A stretch of DNA of 64,000 nt from Undaria pinnatifida (Eukaryota > Sar > Phaeophyceae > Laminariales > Alariaceae): positions 524,001 through 588,000 of the forward strand of contig JABAKD010000025.1 of NCBI GenBank assembly GCA_012845835.1. The letters are read 5' to 3'. Numbering within the stretch: the first letter of the stretch is position 1; the number at the start of each line of letters is the position of its first letter. Under the pieces are notes generated by a model, which saw only the letters and a list, made by a program, of their open reading frames with translations, had not been told where the DNA came from and did not search any database. Made by a program: the position numbers and the translations under genes. This document shows positions 13,530 through 25,963 of this stretch, one piece after another.

Positions 13530-15520
13530 TAGCGGCAGCAGAAGCAGTAGTAGATGTAGATGTATTACCAAGGTAGAACAGTTGTAGCACAGGACACCTA
13601 TTAAGCTAAGAAATTGAGCACTAAGAAAGCCGGGCTGAGAGTTGAGGAAAAATAAGGCGTGCTATGGCTTCCTGGGGGTACGTTGCGCTTTCTGCCCAAA
13701 CTTTTTGTAAATTTCGGGAATGACGGTGTGCCCCAGCCTCAAGAAGTACCGAATATCAATATGATAATAGGATGGACTACTCTTGTATGTTTTTGATGTT
13801 TTCGTTGTAAACGTAGACCATGGGGGTTGATTCTTACCATTAATACTATCACCGACGTCTGTCTGTTTGCTGTATTCTGCTGTATTTCTGGTAAAGCGCA
13901 CATTGCAGTAGTATTAATAGTGGTAGTTGTGAAAGTATGTTTGTAGGTGGTAAATAGAGTTCCTCAAGGGAGAAGCCGCTAAAACTAGCTGCGCCCTACA
14001 AGTACTGTGCCGTATATTTCTATGTGTGTGGTTGTGCTCTTCTGTATGCACTAGGTATGTGTGCGTCGCGTGTGTGCTGTCACAAAATCGGTGTACAGCA
14101 GCAGCCGCAGCAGCCACAGTACAACCGCAGAAGCCGTGTTTCAAGCAAGCTCTCGCCTTTGTGCCAGCAGTAGTCATGCTGCATGTGTGTGGTTGGTGCA
14201 CAGCAGGAGACCGAGCCACTCTGCAACATCAACGGTAGCATTAATGTCCAATGCAACAATCAAAAACACATGGTCCGAGATCTCATACCAGGTACACAAA
14301 CCATACAGCAGTAGTCTATACTGTAGTAGCAAAAGCAGCACTACTACTACTGCTTGTAGCTATTTTTTGTCACGATTCCTGACATTTTTTTTTGTGTCCC
14401 TTAGACTATACTTGTACATGTCATTGGAAAGGCTGCGTTCCCCCTTTTCGACCTGCAACACCCGGGATAATATTGAGTCAAGCACATCCCGAAGGGAAAC
14501 TTTGTAAGCATACCAGGTATTAATAGTAGTCCTTATGGCATGCATAGGACCCCGGTTTACTCGGGTTCGCTACGTCGTATAGCGTACTGCTGTATGTAGC
14601 ATGGCCGCCTTGATTGACCACATCATTGGGGGTATTGTCACGGGCAAAGGTTGGAAACGCGTAGCATGCGTCAATTCTCTGTGGCGGCAAGTCCAAATGA
14701 GATTTGACCGACAGCGCTACTACTATACTAACTACTAGACTACAGCTTCAGCGGCGTACATTATTGTATGACTTCGTTTTAGGAAAATGCGTACGTACCA
14801 GGTATCATTCTACCTCTTCTGCGTGCAATACAAAAACGTATCAGCCGCCAACAGCGCGAAGTCAGCTACCAGGCACTACCAAGCAGCACCAGGCACCACC
14901 ACCTCGTACTCGCAGCGAGGATTTTTCAGCAGCACCACCTGGTTACACTATTCAACAAGTAAGTCCTTACTAATCGCGGTCCGTTGTTGTCGTTCAACAG
15001 TAACAGTAGTTGTTGTTGTCGCGGAAATTCTAAAGGTATGTGATGACGTTGGCACACCGATAAAATTGTGCTCGTCTGTCTGTCCCTGTCCGGTTGCAGG
15101 ATAAAGGTTGCCAATGTTTAAATCGAATTGCAAGGATGATAATCGACCCTAAATTTATTTGTCGGAACTCGAAGCTGACGTTGTTTAAATAGAATGATTT
15201 TACGTATTGGAAACAACATGATTTTGCAAAGTTTATCTAGTACTCACTACTCGTCTTTATAAACCGATCGTAAAAGTAATTGTTCCACACGAGAACACCG
15301 GGGATTATCGCAACGCATATTGTTGGCGCTGCACTTCAGCCGTATCCTGTTTCTTGTTTTTTTTCAACTGTTCTGCCGAAACGCAACCAAAAATATGCGG
15401 CGCAATTACAAAACTCCACCGCGCTTACGCCTCGCGTGATAGCTCGTAGCGTAGCAGCGGCAACACCAGCAGCAGCCGACAAGCAGGTGTACACTGTGCA
15501 CGCGGCTTGCTGTACAGACC
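13530..15520. other. intergenic region without a supported gene
   Basis: About 2 kb between the J-protein stop and the first assigned exon of the next gene. It holds short CAG/CTG and TAG/CTA simple repeats (14095-14115, 14310-14355) and three TACCAGGTA palindromes (14286, 14511, 14796). No exon with conserved features was recognised. The promoter and any 5' UTR exon of the next gene should lie in its right half. Confidence 0.6.
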
Positions 15521-18500
15521 ATGGACGCCGATGGAGAAGAGGACAGCCAATTCTCGGCGTTCACGTCCTCGCTGTCATGGTGGATGATGAAGAGCCTATG
15601 GAAGGAGGGGATGCCGGACCAAAAACTAACGTTGTCGATGGCGGACACATTCTTGTTGAAAGACGGCCACCTTCAGTCTTGGTACTTCACCAGCGACAAG
15701 TCCGGTCGGGTCCTCAAGGTACCTCTAGCCAGACTTCACGACCTTGGCAACCACTGCTAGCGTTAGTCCACGGTGCTTACTTCTAGTGTTGTGGGATGTC
15801 GGGGTGTTGACTTATCCTACTGGTGGTCTAGTATCAGTAATCGCAAAGGTATCGGTAGGTAGCTGGCACGTTAAAATAGTTGTTGAAGTTGGTTGAAGGA
15901 TCGACAGCCCCCAGTGTCGGTAATTTGACCAGTGCCACGCCCGGCCGCGGGTGCCCAAGGAGTGCTTTGTGGTAGCGTCCGTTAGCACCGTGAACATCAT
16001 CAACACTTATGGCAATCTGCGATGTTTGGTTGTAGTGCTGTGGGCCGTGGGGATCTCGACCATTTCCCGCTGCTTCAGTATCAGTTTACTACTTAGTACC
16101 AGGTACGAGTATGTAACAAGATATCGGTAGCTGACACGTTCTTATTGAAACATTGAAACCCGGACGCCCTCCGGCGTTGGTACTCCGTCAGTGACAATTT
16201 CAAGCTAGGCCGCGTACTCAAGGTGGGATACCGTCCGTTGGCACCGTCCGTTGTCACCCACCTGCGTTTATCTGCTATGTTTCGTTTTATTGATTAGTAG
16301 TACCGTGAGCATGCCGTCCATTACCCTCGGCTAGTATAAGAAAACACTGTAAGATCATAGTCTAGACTAGACTAGACTAGACTAGACTAGACTAGACTAG
16401 ACTAGACTAGACTATACTAGACTAGACTACAGCAAACGGGCTGACAGAGTCGTGAGGTTATGAGTTATGATACGCACGTACCGGAGAGTGTGCTATTTAA
16501 TATTTCGAAGTATAGACTAGACTAGTCTATAGGAGTACATAAGGTGTTGGGTTACCGTCCGTTATCTGCATGGCGTACGGCAAGGACTATTTCCAAACAT
16601 CTTCACACACCACCGTTCAAACCCACCCACGATGCATGTTTCCGGTGCCGTGGGCCGTACGGGGCTGTATAAAAATCCCTAGTCTAGCACCACTAACCTT
16701 ATACTGCTGTGTACACGGCAAACACCGAGTTAGGCCGCCGTGCTTTGTCTGCTTCCCGTACGGCGTTTGCCGTACGGGAAGCAGTGATGATCCCCACACG
16801 TACACGGATGTTAGCAGCTACGCATGGTACCATCGGCCCCCCACCTTTTTAAACCGCTGAAAGCCATCCATGCACGCCGAGTGTACATCCCACAATACCA
16901 CCCCGTACCACCCGGCATCCTGTCGCTCACTGTAACCGGGGGATCTTACTTCCCAGCGCTGGCTCCCGCCCTCAATATTTTATATCATGCGATCTTACGA
17001 TACACTGTAGGCGTTTTTTCCTTTCGTACGGTGCACAAGGATAAAAAGCAGCGCGGCGGGGCTTACTCGTAAGATGGAGTTGGCCAGGTACAACAGAAAG
17101 CAGTACTGCTGCAGACTGCTATTAACAATAGAACATGATAGCAATTCGTAGCGGAGATCGACGTAGTGTTGTGAGTGTGTGCATAGATTGGCACGGCTGA
17201 CTCTCTGAACGCAGTGAAGGCACTGCCTGTCACTGCCGCGGTTACTTTACTACAATCACGTGCATGATAGCGACGCAATGGCTAAAGGCGTTTCACGCAT
17301 CACATTGTTCAGCGAGCGAGCAGTCGCCTGGGCTGCTGGACTGGGATGAAATAGCCAACATCCTCCTTCAACAGGAACGCAGTCACAACGACCGCTGTGT
17401 GCCCCGTCAAAACGTGAAGTGGCGAGCAAACAAGCGTCTGGAGTGGGACGGACTGGCGAAGTTCCCCCTCCAACAATCAAACATTCATGCTATACAAGGA
17501 AAATCACAGCCTTGGTCGTTTTTCTCTCTCATCATTGTCTCCTTACAAGCATTCCCCCTTCTTCTACCTTGCCATAACGTGTGGATGTATAGCGAGCGAG
17601 CAAGCGCCTGAGCTGGGACGGTCTGGTCGAGTTCCTCCTCCAACAAGCACGCCTCCGCACCACTAAGGGAGCCAGTTCTGCAAAAGATTCGTGCCCTCCA
17701 GGGGTGATTGCTACCGCCAGGAGGCTGAGAGACGGCCAGACCTTCCCGATGATGCTCACAGCATTGGACTTCAAGTCGCTGCGAGAAAAGCACAACGCTG
17801 ATCTTTTAGACGAGATCGTGGCAGTCCAGCCTTACGTGACCAAAACAGCCTTCATGGGGTGCGGGCTTTTCGAGACGGAGTTTGAGCGGAAAGGGAGGCG
17901 ATGTCACGCGCAGGCTGCGCTGTCGACGTTTGAGCTCGTGCAGTGGCCGCAAGCGGGGGATGCGGGACAGTTTGAGGGTTTTCCAATTTCTGCAGAACCA
18001 GCCGAGAGCCGAAGCTCAGAACGGAGGACAATGGATAGGGCTGCGAAGCGCGTGCATGGGGTTTTGCACCGGGTGCTCGCCATGACGACCAGGAGCATCG
18101 TCGAACACGTCGAGAAAGAGGTATGAGAACCGAAGCGTGAGTAAAATGACATTGATGGCAGATTATTTTCATCGTATTAATGGTAGTATAAGTAACACCA
18201 CGACAGCAGTATCCGAAGTATATTGTCAGTACCGATGAACCCTTAGTCTTGGACAAACAGGGTGGATGTACCCGGTATAGGGTACAGTACGTGCTCTACA
18301 GTAGTGCCAAGAGCTTTGCCGCCGAAACACGGGCACAGTTCTAAAGTGTCGTACGTTTCCAGGTGTAAAAAAGGCAATCGAAACCATCGCGCCTACCTTG
18401 CCTATAATAGACATGCCTGGTGCGCAGTATGTGCCCAACCATCCAACGCTAGCTGTGCGGCTAGTTCATCTGTTTTTACCATCTTCTTCTTCGCGTTTAA

Positions 18501-21500
18501 CGGTTCAAGCCCTGTCCCGCAACGTCCCTTTGAACATCACCCAGACGGACGAGGTCATCCTACGAGTCGTAGCACAGTACGTTTTCGTACCGGGCAACGG
18601 CCAGCCTACCCTTCTCTGGCTCGACTCGGTCGAGACGGGAGTGTCATCCACGCAGAGAACCGGCTTGATCGCGGACGATGAGAGTGACCTAGACGCCAAC
18701 GGCTCCTTCATGCAGCTTACTCGGGAGTTGGTAGAGACCAATCGCTCGTGGACAACTTTCTTCCCTCCCAAGATGGCCGACATTGCCTCAGGGAAGTTAG
18801 CTGCAGGGTCTGGTCAAGTTGTTGGCCCAAGCCCACGGTCGCGCGCTTTCTCGGAAAAACACAACGATTTTGATGATAATGGTGAGGGTGCGTCTCAAGC
18901 GTCTCAAGCTGATGCCAGATCGACATCTTCGGCCACTTCCGGGTTGTCAGTGCCCAACGGGGTGTTATGTAACCCTAACGCCGCGGGCACGATAGCGACG
19001 CCTCTCTCCCCCGAAAACCACGCTATGGGGGTGACGTTTGAAAGCCAACCTCTGGGGGTAACTTTTGCCCGCCCTCATGATCGAACTCCGACAGCTTTCC
19101 CAGGAGCTGGTCATCGTCTTGACGAGATAAGGTGGAGGCAAGGACAGGACGGCGGCTTTCCCGTGGCCAATTACGCGGGGGGGCGTGGCAGAAGCTGTCG
19201 CGATAACTTCACCTTGCCCACGGAGTCGTGGTCTCGCAGGTCGTCCAGGTGGGCGGGGCTTGACGGATGGGGCAAGGGAGGACGAGGGGTTGCGCGGTCA
19301 GGGAACAAGCAGTGGGTGCGGAGGAGGTCAACGGGAACGACAATGAGGCTTGACGACCGACGGCTGGACCTTAGACACGGGTCTGAATCACACCGCCCGC
19401 AGACGGCTCCGCCGCCGAGAGCCTTGGGGGAAGCGAGGGGTGGCGGATCGCTGGGGAAGCGCCGCGGCGATGCTATCGAGGTCACGGGTGGCCGTTTGCC
19501 CAGCAAGAAGAATGGGTGAGAGTTGATTCTACTCCCTACCTGGCCTGGTGAAAGCGTACAACGATTTTTCCATTAGCTGAAGAATGCTGAGTTGTATACT
19601 GTGTACTTGTACGTTGGCGTGGACAGCCTTGAGTTACTGCTACCGTCATGTGTGATTCCCTCCCCCCCCCCCCCCCCCCCCCCCGGCGCGCGTGGTCAAT
19701 GCTGCTCGGCCTCCAATCCCCCGTTGTCTCGTGCTGTGCCGTCTATGCGGCGCGCACCATTCATTCGAATAGCTGCTACGGAGACTACTGCAACTGCGAG
19801 GTCATGAAGCCGGTCAGCGACGCCAAACAAAATGGCCACGCGGGGGGTAAGCGTGAGCTAAATGGAAAGAGTCCATCAGCCTCGAACCTCGTGCCCTACC
19901 GATCGATCTTAAGGAGCAGGGCCGAGGAGAAAGCGTTATGCTTGCCCTTACGATGCTTACACACCATGAATTTCACCGGTACCAGAGCGGGGCGAGATAC
20001 GTTGGAGCGAAACTCAACACACATCACACCGGGTGGTAGCTCGGACTTGGTCGACCTGGGTCTGGGAGGTTCAAAGGTGGGTCAGATGCATGCCATTGTT
20101 CCAATGATCCTCTGGCGATGACGTGTAGCAGTAATGTGTACCGATGGATGCTTCCCTGAAGCCGGTATCCGCGTAAGAACAGTATGCACTATTATTTCGG
20201 AGTACCATAGTAATCAAGACCGACGACGTACATAAAAACTAAACATTTGCCTGTTTTTCCTAACCATGTTTGGTCCTGGATACTACGTCCCCCCGTGATA
20301 TATACATATATATATCTGTGACGCGCGGTACTATTACATGTAGTATGCTAACAGTACGATGCCGGTGAACCTGATTTTTCTGGGTTTGTTTAACTTAGAG
20401 AGCTCTATATCACACCCAAAATAACCGAGTTGAACAACCATTGTAAGTATTATCCTTAAACAACCATTGTAACTATTATCCCGATAGAGGATTCCACTGC
20501 CACTACCTTGTATAGGTGTTTAATGAGCACCAATATTGTACAACACAATTGTATGATATTTGCTCAGTATTTGCTCATTTGATTGATATATTGGCATTGT
20601 TTACTCCGATAAATTGTCGAAAGGAAAGACGGATGGATAGATGGACACATTCGGTTTTCATGTTCGAACTGGTTCGAAAGGTAACTCTCGTAACAGCTGT
20701 CCTTCCCCACAGCATACTATAGTACTATAATACTATAATACTATAATAATATAATACTACAATACCATAATACCATAATACCATAATACTACAATACTAT
20801 GTACGCAATCTACTGCCTGGTGCAGCATCAATAGTATTTGTGCTCTTCGGCAGTATACAAATACCCCTCCAGACACAACACAAGAAAAAAAGTGTCATCT
20901 TGAAGCTCATTTTTACAAAAATGAGTTTCGACGAAATCCTCGATCTCACAGCTGTATGATAGTACACCTGGCATATATATATATTAATAAAAAGCTCATG
21001 GTCCGGATTTCTAGCTGTCAGTTTCCGCAGTTGTGGCTACAGGACACGAGTAATACTCCCCGAGACTGGACGCCGTGGCGCAGTCTCACAAGGTAAACGG
21101 ACACCGAACATGCATCGACATGCCCCCCCGCCCGACCCCTTTTACCGCTCCTCTTAGCCCTTTTCCCGACAATTGTTTCTCACGCAAACCCAAACTAATA
21201 CACAAGCCTCGCCCATACTACGCCACACGAAACAAAAGCACCAACCGCATCGGGAAACAGTACAAAAATTCACTGTTCACTCTATCGAGGGCAAATACTT
21301 TTGACCAACCCCCAATCAACCGCTGAATATGTTGATAAAGCCCCTGTCGTCCACTGTGCACCTCGCAGCGAAAAGGAAAGGGAAGCTTAGCCTCTTTAAT
21401 TGCCGAGCGCATGCGTGTTCTAGCAGCCAACATCAGCGACGAGGGACGCGGGGAGTACTTTAGCCTAATATCCTCGGACCGGGCGAGGGCGGGAGCGCCG

Positions 21501-23138
21501 GAGGCGGCCCAGCGCGGGGTGGAGGAGTTGTTGTACGAGGAGGCTTTGAGCCACCTCCAACCGACCACCATAGCTCGTCCGGTGGCTGTGTGCGACACGT
21601 GCGCCATGGTGAGAAATCAACAGGAAATGCGGTGTGTGGGAGAGGCGAAATCCAGAGGGGGGGGGGAGTGGGGGGGGGGGGGGGCGTTCTCATTTGCTTG
21701 GTCATTTGAACGTTAACCATGCATCTCTTTTGAGACGCATCTCTTCCGAGATGGAGCACATCCGGGGGGGCCGTCCAGCGGTGGAAAGCGTAAAAGGCGC
21801 AAGGCGGTTGATGCATGGCTTCAGGCGTAGGCAGACAATTTGCCCTTTCAACAACTTTGAAATTGTTTGGTTATTCCGTTTATTCTCCGGTTACAATCGT
21901 GCCGCCTTTTTTTTTTTTATAACCGAAGAAAAAAACTGGAAAATTATCCGTGGATGATGACGTCAGTCTTCTGTTTGTACACAGCGCACATTATAAGCAC
22001 CTGACTTCCGTCGAGAAACAATCACGCCTGGCAGGCTTATTATGCATGTCGCAGGTATACAGCCGCTTTCCGCTTCAATAGCACAGAACCGCAACAATCC
22101 GTGGAATGCATATGATGACGACTTTCCCGGGTACAATGGGCGGCTCCCAATACAATGCCGGTTTCGTAGTGCCACTGCTCTCCATGGTTCCGGTTTTGTA
22201 GTGCCACTTCCCTCTGTAGTGCCGGCGAATCGTTCGACTCGACTGGAGCTCTATAGTGGTAAATCCTCAACAGTGCCGGTATGTGGCAGTGTTATAGAGT
22301 GTACCGGCGCTATTGGGAGTACCCCGCTTTCTATAGACCAGTATATTGTATAGATCAAAGCAGCACCCCAGTAAATCAGGGAATATGAGACGATGAGTCG
22401 TGATGTGTTCTCGACCAAGCCGACGGTAAGCTGGGATACTGTAGGTAGTATGCATGATGCCTCGTTTTCTTTCCGAGCGGGGAAGCAAACAATATGATGG
22501 CGAATTTCGCGAAATCGCAAAACTAAAACGGTTTGTCTAAGGGCAGTTCGCAATTCTTACTCTAGTACCGGAATGCAGTCCGATCCGTGAGTCGAAAATT
22601 CTCTTTTCGGCTCGAGGGGCCATCGGTGAAGACCAAGTCGGGCTTCTTACAATGCCGGAAAATACGACCTGTCTCGACTGATTGGATTTGCTAAGCACTG
22701 TTAATACGTACGGTAGACCCAACAAAAAACCTTTCAGGTGTTCCCCCCCCCCCCAATCTTTTTGGCGACCAGCTACTACTAATGCCGGTGTGAATTAGTG
22801 CTGCTGCTGGTTGGTGCTTTTAAGTCCCAACGAAACGGATCAAGTCGTTCTTATCTTCCTCTCTTCTTCAACTGTTTGACCAGGTGTACGGGCAGATGGA
22901 TTTGTGTCGGAAGCAGACGAAGAGTCTCAAGGCCCTCGCTGGTGTCAACTCCCGAGAGGCGCGCATCGCCTGCGCAAAGCGACTACGCCAAGAACACCAA
23001 CGAAAACAGCAGCTACTGCGAGACGGAGACCGCGTGGATAGCACACAAGAAGCGCTCGGGATTCGCGGTGGTGATGAAGAAGTGACGCCCCTTCGGCGGT
23101 TTAGCGAGCTCAATCTTAACCTTAGCCTCGAGGCTTAA
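15521..23138 (+). CDS. unrecognised six-exon protein of about 888 residues
   Basis: Six exons join in phase: 15521-15718, 17593-18120, 18374-19515, 19773-20076, 21369-21608 and 22884-23138 (TAA-type stop at the end). I do not recognise the family. The N-terminal part has a Trp-containing block (SSLSWWMMKSLWKE) and WYFTSDKSGRVLK; the second exon is a well-structured mixed helical segment containing LDFKSLREKH; the third begins with hydrophobic strands (residues about 243-330) and then becomes a Ser/Gly/Arg-rich disordered region. A single CxxC (CDTC, about residues 799-802) lies across the exon 5/6 area, followed by a basic helical tail. No signal peptide or membrane segment is evident. Start choice is the first in-frame ATG of the first exon; earlier exons cannot be excluded. 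Splice phases agree at every junction, which supports the model although each exon alone is weak. Confidence 0.72.
15855..16226 (+). pseudogene. two decayed copies of exon 1 of the unrecognised gene, in its first intron
   Basis: The end of exon 1 (about 15643-15720: GCGGACACATTC ... TCAAGG) recurs at about 15857-15962 and again, better preserved, at 16129-16222, each ending in CAAGG at the position of the exon/intron junction. The later copy keeps GACACGTTCTTATTGAAA and GGCCGCGTACTCAAGGTG but has an in-frame stop. Intron sequence is also duplicated (GTATCAGT..., ATATCGGTAG words), with a period of about 271 bases between the two copies. They are decayed tandem duplicates of an exon plus its downstream intron. 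Confidence 0.75.
16358..16432 (+). repeat. (GACTA)n microsatellite
   Basis: Fifteen or so near-perfect 5-base units of GACTA occupy this stretch of the first intron. A short palindromic relative (TATAGACTAGACTAGTCTAT) lies at 16513-16532. Confidence 0.92.
16749..16784. repeat. perfect 16-bp inverted repeat with 4-base loop
   Basis: CTGCTTCCCGTACGGC at 16749-16764 and its exact reverse complement at 16769-16784 flank the loop GTTT. The core GTACGGC also occurs nearby at 16573-16579 and as GTACGG at 16656-16661. It lies in an intron of the unrecognised gene. Function is unknown. Confidence 0.8.
17311..17486 (+). pseudogene. two decayed copies of the 5' part of exon 2 of the unrecognised gene
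   Basis: The beginning of exon 2 (17591-17660, including its acceptor AG and CGAGCGAGCAAGCGCCTGAG) is present twice upstream, at 17311-17385 and at 17421-17486. Shared words are GCGAGCGAGCA.TCGCCTG, CTGGGA and TCCTTCAACA in the first, and GGCGAGCAAACAAGCGTCTG, GTGGGACGG and CCCTCCAACAA in the second. They are in the same orientation, spaced about 110 and 170 bases, and diverged. Confidence 0.75.
20713..20808 (+). repeat. AT-rich microsatellite (ACTATAAT/ACCATAAT)n
   Basis: About eleven imperfect copies of an 8-9-base unit ATACTATAAT, drifting to ATACCATAAT, sit in intron 4 of the unrecognised gene. Confidence 0.8.
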
Positions 23139-23217
23139 GTCTCAACGCACGCCAGTGTCCTGAGCCAAACAGGCGGTTTTTCATGTACTCCGGAGTAGTA
23201 CCATTAATTAATACGGA

Positions 23218-23370
23218 CACACATTTTTTCTCTTTTGCTCATCCCTTCTTTTGTCTTGGCACTTTCCCATTCTCCTGCTCCCACCCTAGACGTGTAACTC
23301 AGATCCGGGGGCAGTACACTAAGCGGGCTCTTTCCCCCCCTCCCCACTACGACGATACGTGCCTTCATCA
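23218..23370 (-). mobile_element. SINE-like family fragment
   Basis: Matches the body of the SINE-like family seen at 47768-48145 and 59612-60062, in reverse orientation. Diagnostic words are CTCCTGCTCCC..CCTAG, GATCCGGGG, CCCCCCTCCCCACTAC and ACGTGCCTTC. The tRNA-like head is missing, as in the other two reverse copies. Confidence 0.55.
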
Positions 23371-24335
23371 ATATCATCAATATCATCGATATAATCGATA
23401 TAATAATCCATATAACCAATATCAACAACATCTTCAATAGCATCAAGATCGTCTTATTCGCCAGAAGATTCCAGAATTGTCTTCTCGTCGACTCGCATCG
23501 AAGTTTGCAACCCCCCCCCCCCCCCCCCCGCGCTATTCGAAGAATGCCTACTTCGTATTGCTATTACTATTAGTAGTTTTGTCCGCCGAGCATGGAGGGC
23601 TCCTAGCCCTAACGAAGGAAACGAACATGTGCTACAAAGCTAATATTCTACTTCGTATCTCATGTATTGCTGGTTGGCGGGCCAGTCGTGGAGTATTGCA
23701 GCCAGTAGTGGAGTATTGCTACTGGAGTATTGTATTTTGCAGTAGTCATCCCAAGGTATGGGTTGCGCATTTTTTCTGGGCGGAACGTTTTTTTTTTTTT
23801 TCCGGTGGAGCTAGCTCCTCAAGCTCGAGTAACTATGGGTTAGTCCGATACTTTTCCGAGTATATATATATATAAATATATTTTCTTCATCCGTAGGTCG
23901 GGTTGCGCGATTGAATGTCTTCGAAGTTCATGCTTCGGGTGATGGTGATGGTGACATTCACGAAGCAAGTGGGACTTTCATTCAGCTCCTTACTGTAGAG
24001 CTGTACCTCATTGTTGCCGCATTTTTTTCGGCGGGTGATGTGTGACGTGATGTGATGTGGGATGCGTGCGAGATGTGTGATTGATGATTGACGATTGATG
24101 GATGCATATGCTACGATACAGAAAGGTAGTCCTTTCTGACTGAAAACGTTGTCTGAATGACGCCCAATGTTCACCTGTAAATGGTCAAGACCGTTCGTTG
24201 TGCTACCATTAATAGTGGATGGTGGATGGAGATAGCCTCCGGCCGCGTGAACTGTGCGCTTGTTTTTTTGGCACACTAGTCTAGTATTAGCTTTTCAGTA
24301 CGGTATCGCCCTATTAAATAGTCTACTGATACAGC

Positions 24336-24515
24336 TTCCAGATGTCGGCGAGTTAACGGGAGGCTGCTCATCATACGCATGCGAAATAACTTGTTGCATG
24401 AGCGGGGACTTCCATTTTACACGCGGATGGAGCTTCGAGATGTCGGCGAGGTAAGGGGTTGCAATTGCCCATGATGTGAAATGACTTGTTTCATGGGCGA
24501 GCGGGGTTTGACATT
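24336..24515 (+). repeat. degenerate tandem duplication, unit about 95 bases
   Basis: Unit one (CTTCCAGATGTCGGCGAG ... GAAATAACTTGTTGCATGAG) is followed by a diverged unit two (CTTCGAGATGTCGGCGAG ... GAAATGACTTGTTTCATGGG). The second unit ends its first word with GAG before GTAAGG, which resembles a donor site. No gene is known on either side within a kilobase, so this may be a remnant of a lost exon. Confidence 0.55.
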
Positions 24516-25963
24516 TTGTACAGCAAAAACTAACCGAAGCCAGAAGCAGCGCGTGCTGTGGATGGTTTTCCGTTTCTTGGGCCGAAAGAACAACACCAAG
24601 GCCAAGCTGACGCGAAGAAAGGCGGCGACTTTCGAGCTCTCAGGCGAAAAGTGCTCTGTGTGCACGTTGTTGATTTTGTTATTAACCTTTTGAAATATTG
24701 AAACGCCATCAGGGGAGCTTCCCAGGGCCTTCACCAACAATCACCGTTGAAACAAACAGCACATACGTTCAGGCACACAACTGGCACGCACATGTACATT
24801 GATCAAAACGGCAGCAGACATGAGCCTGGAACATGACCCTGCCAAGCTATTGTTGTCACCACCTACAACGTAACAATCTCATATTCATCACATTCAATGT
24901 CGGCCCGCCATTACTATTACTATCCGGCTGGCAAGTCACCACCTGGTAAGCCATCAGCTGGTAAGCCATCAACCAATCAAGTCCCGCAGGATACTGCCTT
25001 GACACTGCAAATCTCGCAGCATCGGGTGTTGATTCGTCACACCGTAGGGTACAATACTCCGCCATTCACCACCAACACCACCAACACCACCACGCCCGCT
25101 CCAAAGCGGGGGCTAGGCGCCACACCCTCGTATCAGCAGACCGAGCCCTACCATACGCGTAAAGAAAGAGAAAAACTATGCACCAGAGGTCAAGAGGTCT
25201 CTGCAAAGAACAACCCCTAATCCCCACCCGCTTACGCTGTTGTTTCTACATCGTTCCAACAACAGCGGGAAAAATAGCATATGGCCTATCTGCCTCCGCC
25301 CTCCTTTCCATGCCTTGGATTTCCCACGACAACATAGGCAAACATGCATGCGTGAAAAGTCAAATGATATCCATCATCAGCACACACCCTCGCGAGCAAT
25401 TTCTCACGCTCTCACCGCGAGGTGGACAACCGACAACAACACGCCTAATCTTGGAAAGCGACCACGGGGTCCCCCGCCCCCCCCCCCTGGGCATTTCTTC
25501 AAATAGCAGCTAGAAAAATAACGTGCTCTTGGCAAAAAATTGCAGGACACGCAGAGCAAAAGCAGTTACAGTCAACGTGCGCGAGTGTACGACCAAGGCC
25601 AAGGGGAAGGGTTTCCTAAAATTTGTGGCGTTGCGCCAAAACCGACGCACTACTGCTCCATGGGGCACTCGATGATACTCCACCTTACAACGGCAGCAGG
25701 CAAGGAAAAACAAAGCTACACAACATACCCGGCCGACATCGGCGACAAACAAAACGTACACGATGAAAAGCTAAAGATGCTACGTGGTCAATGCCCGCAA
25801 CAGTTCGAAGTAGATACATAACGCGACAACGGCACAGCACAGCCCAAGCTAACCGGCCAACGCCGGCGGCAAGAAAGGGTCAAGAAGGGAGGCTAGCCTG
25901 TACCACTGTACCAGGTATGCTGCCGATATCGGCTGCAAAAAGCGTAAACACAAGACGAAAAAG

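Larger units (their letters stand above)
23139..25963. other. intergenic region between convergent genes
   Basis: About 2.8 kb between the stop of the unrecognised + strand gene and the stop of the - strand RRP5 gene, so it must contain both 3' UTRs. It carries a SINE-like fragment (23218-23370), an AT-rich ATATCATCA repeat (23367-23440), a poly-C run (23511-23529) and a degenerate tandem duplication at 24336-24515. Open frames around 24.9-25.5 kb have low-complexity composition and no recognised domain. Confidence 0.55.

Noticed and set aside
12643-13587. 314-codon open frame on the + strand overlapping the last J-protein exon
   Set aside because: It lies in another frame of the 526-codon terminal exon. 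Its Arg/Gly-rich composition is a shadow of the acidic, Gly/Ser-rich frame, and the real frame carries the family's terminal C2H2 finger.
21037-21098. possible extra exon of the unrecognised gene (after TTTCCGCAG, before GTAAAC)
   Set aside because: Its length of 62 bases would shift the phase before the exon at 21369, which otherwise joins cleanly to 19773-20076.
24897-25220. 107-codon open frame rich in Thr, Asn and Pro
   Set aside because: It is composed of short direct repeats, with no domain, no splice partner and no conserved feature.
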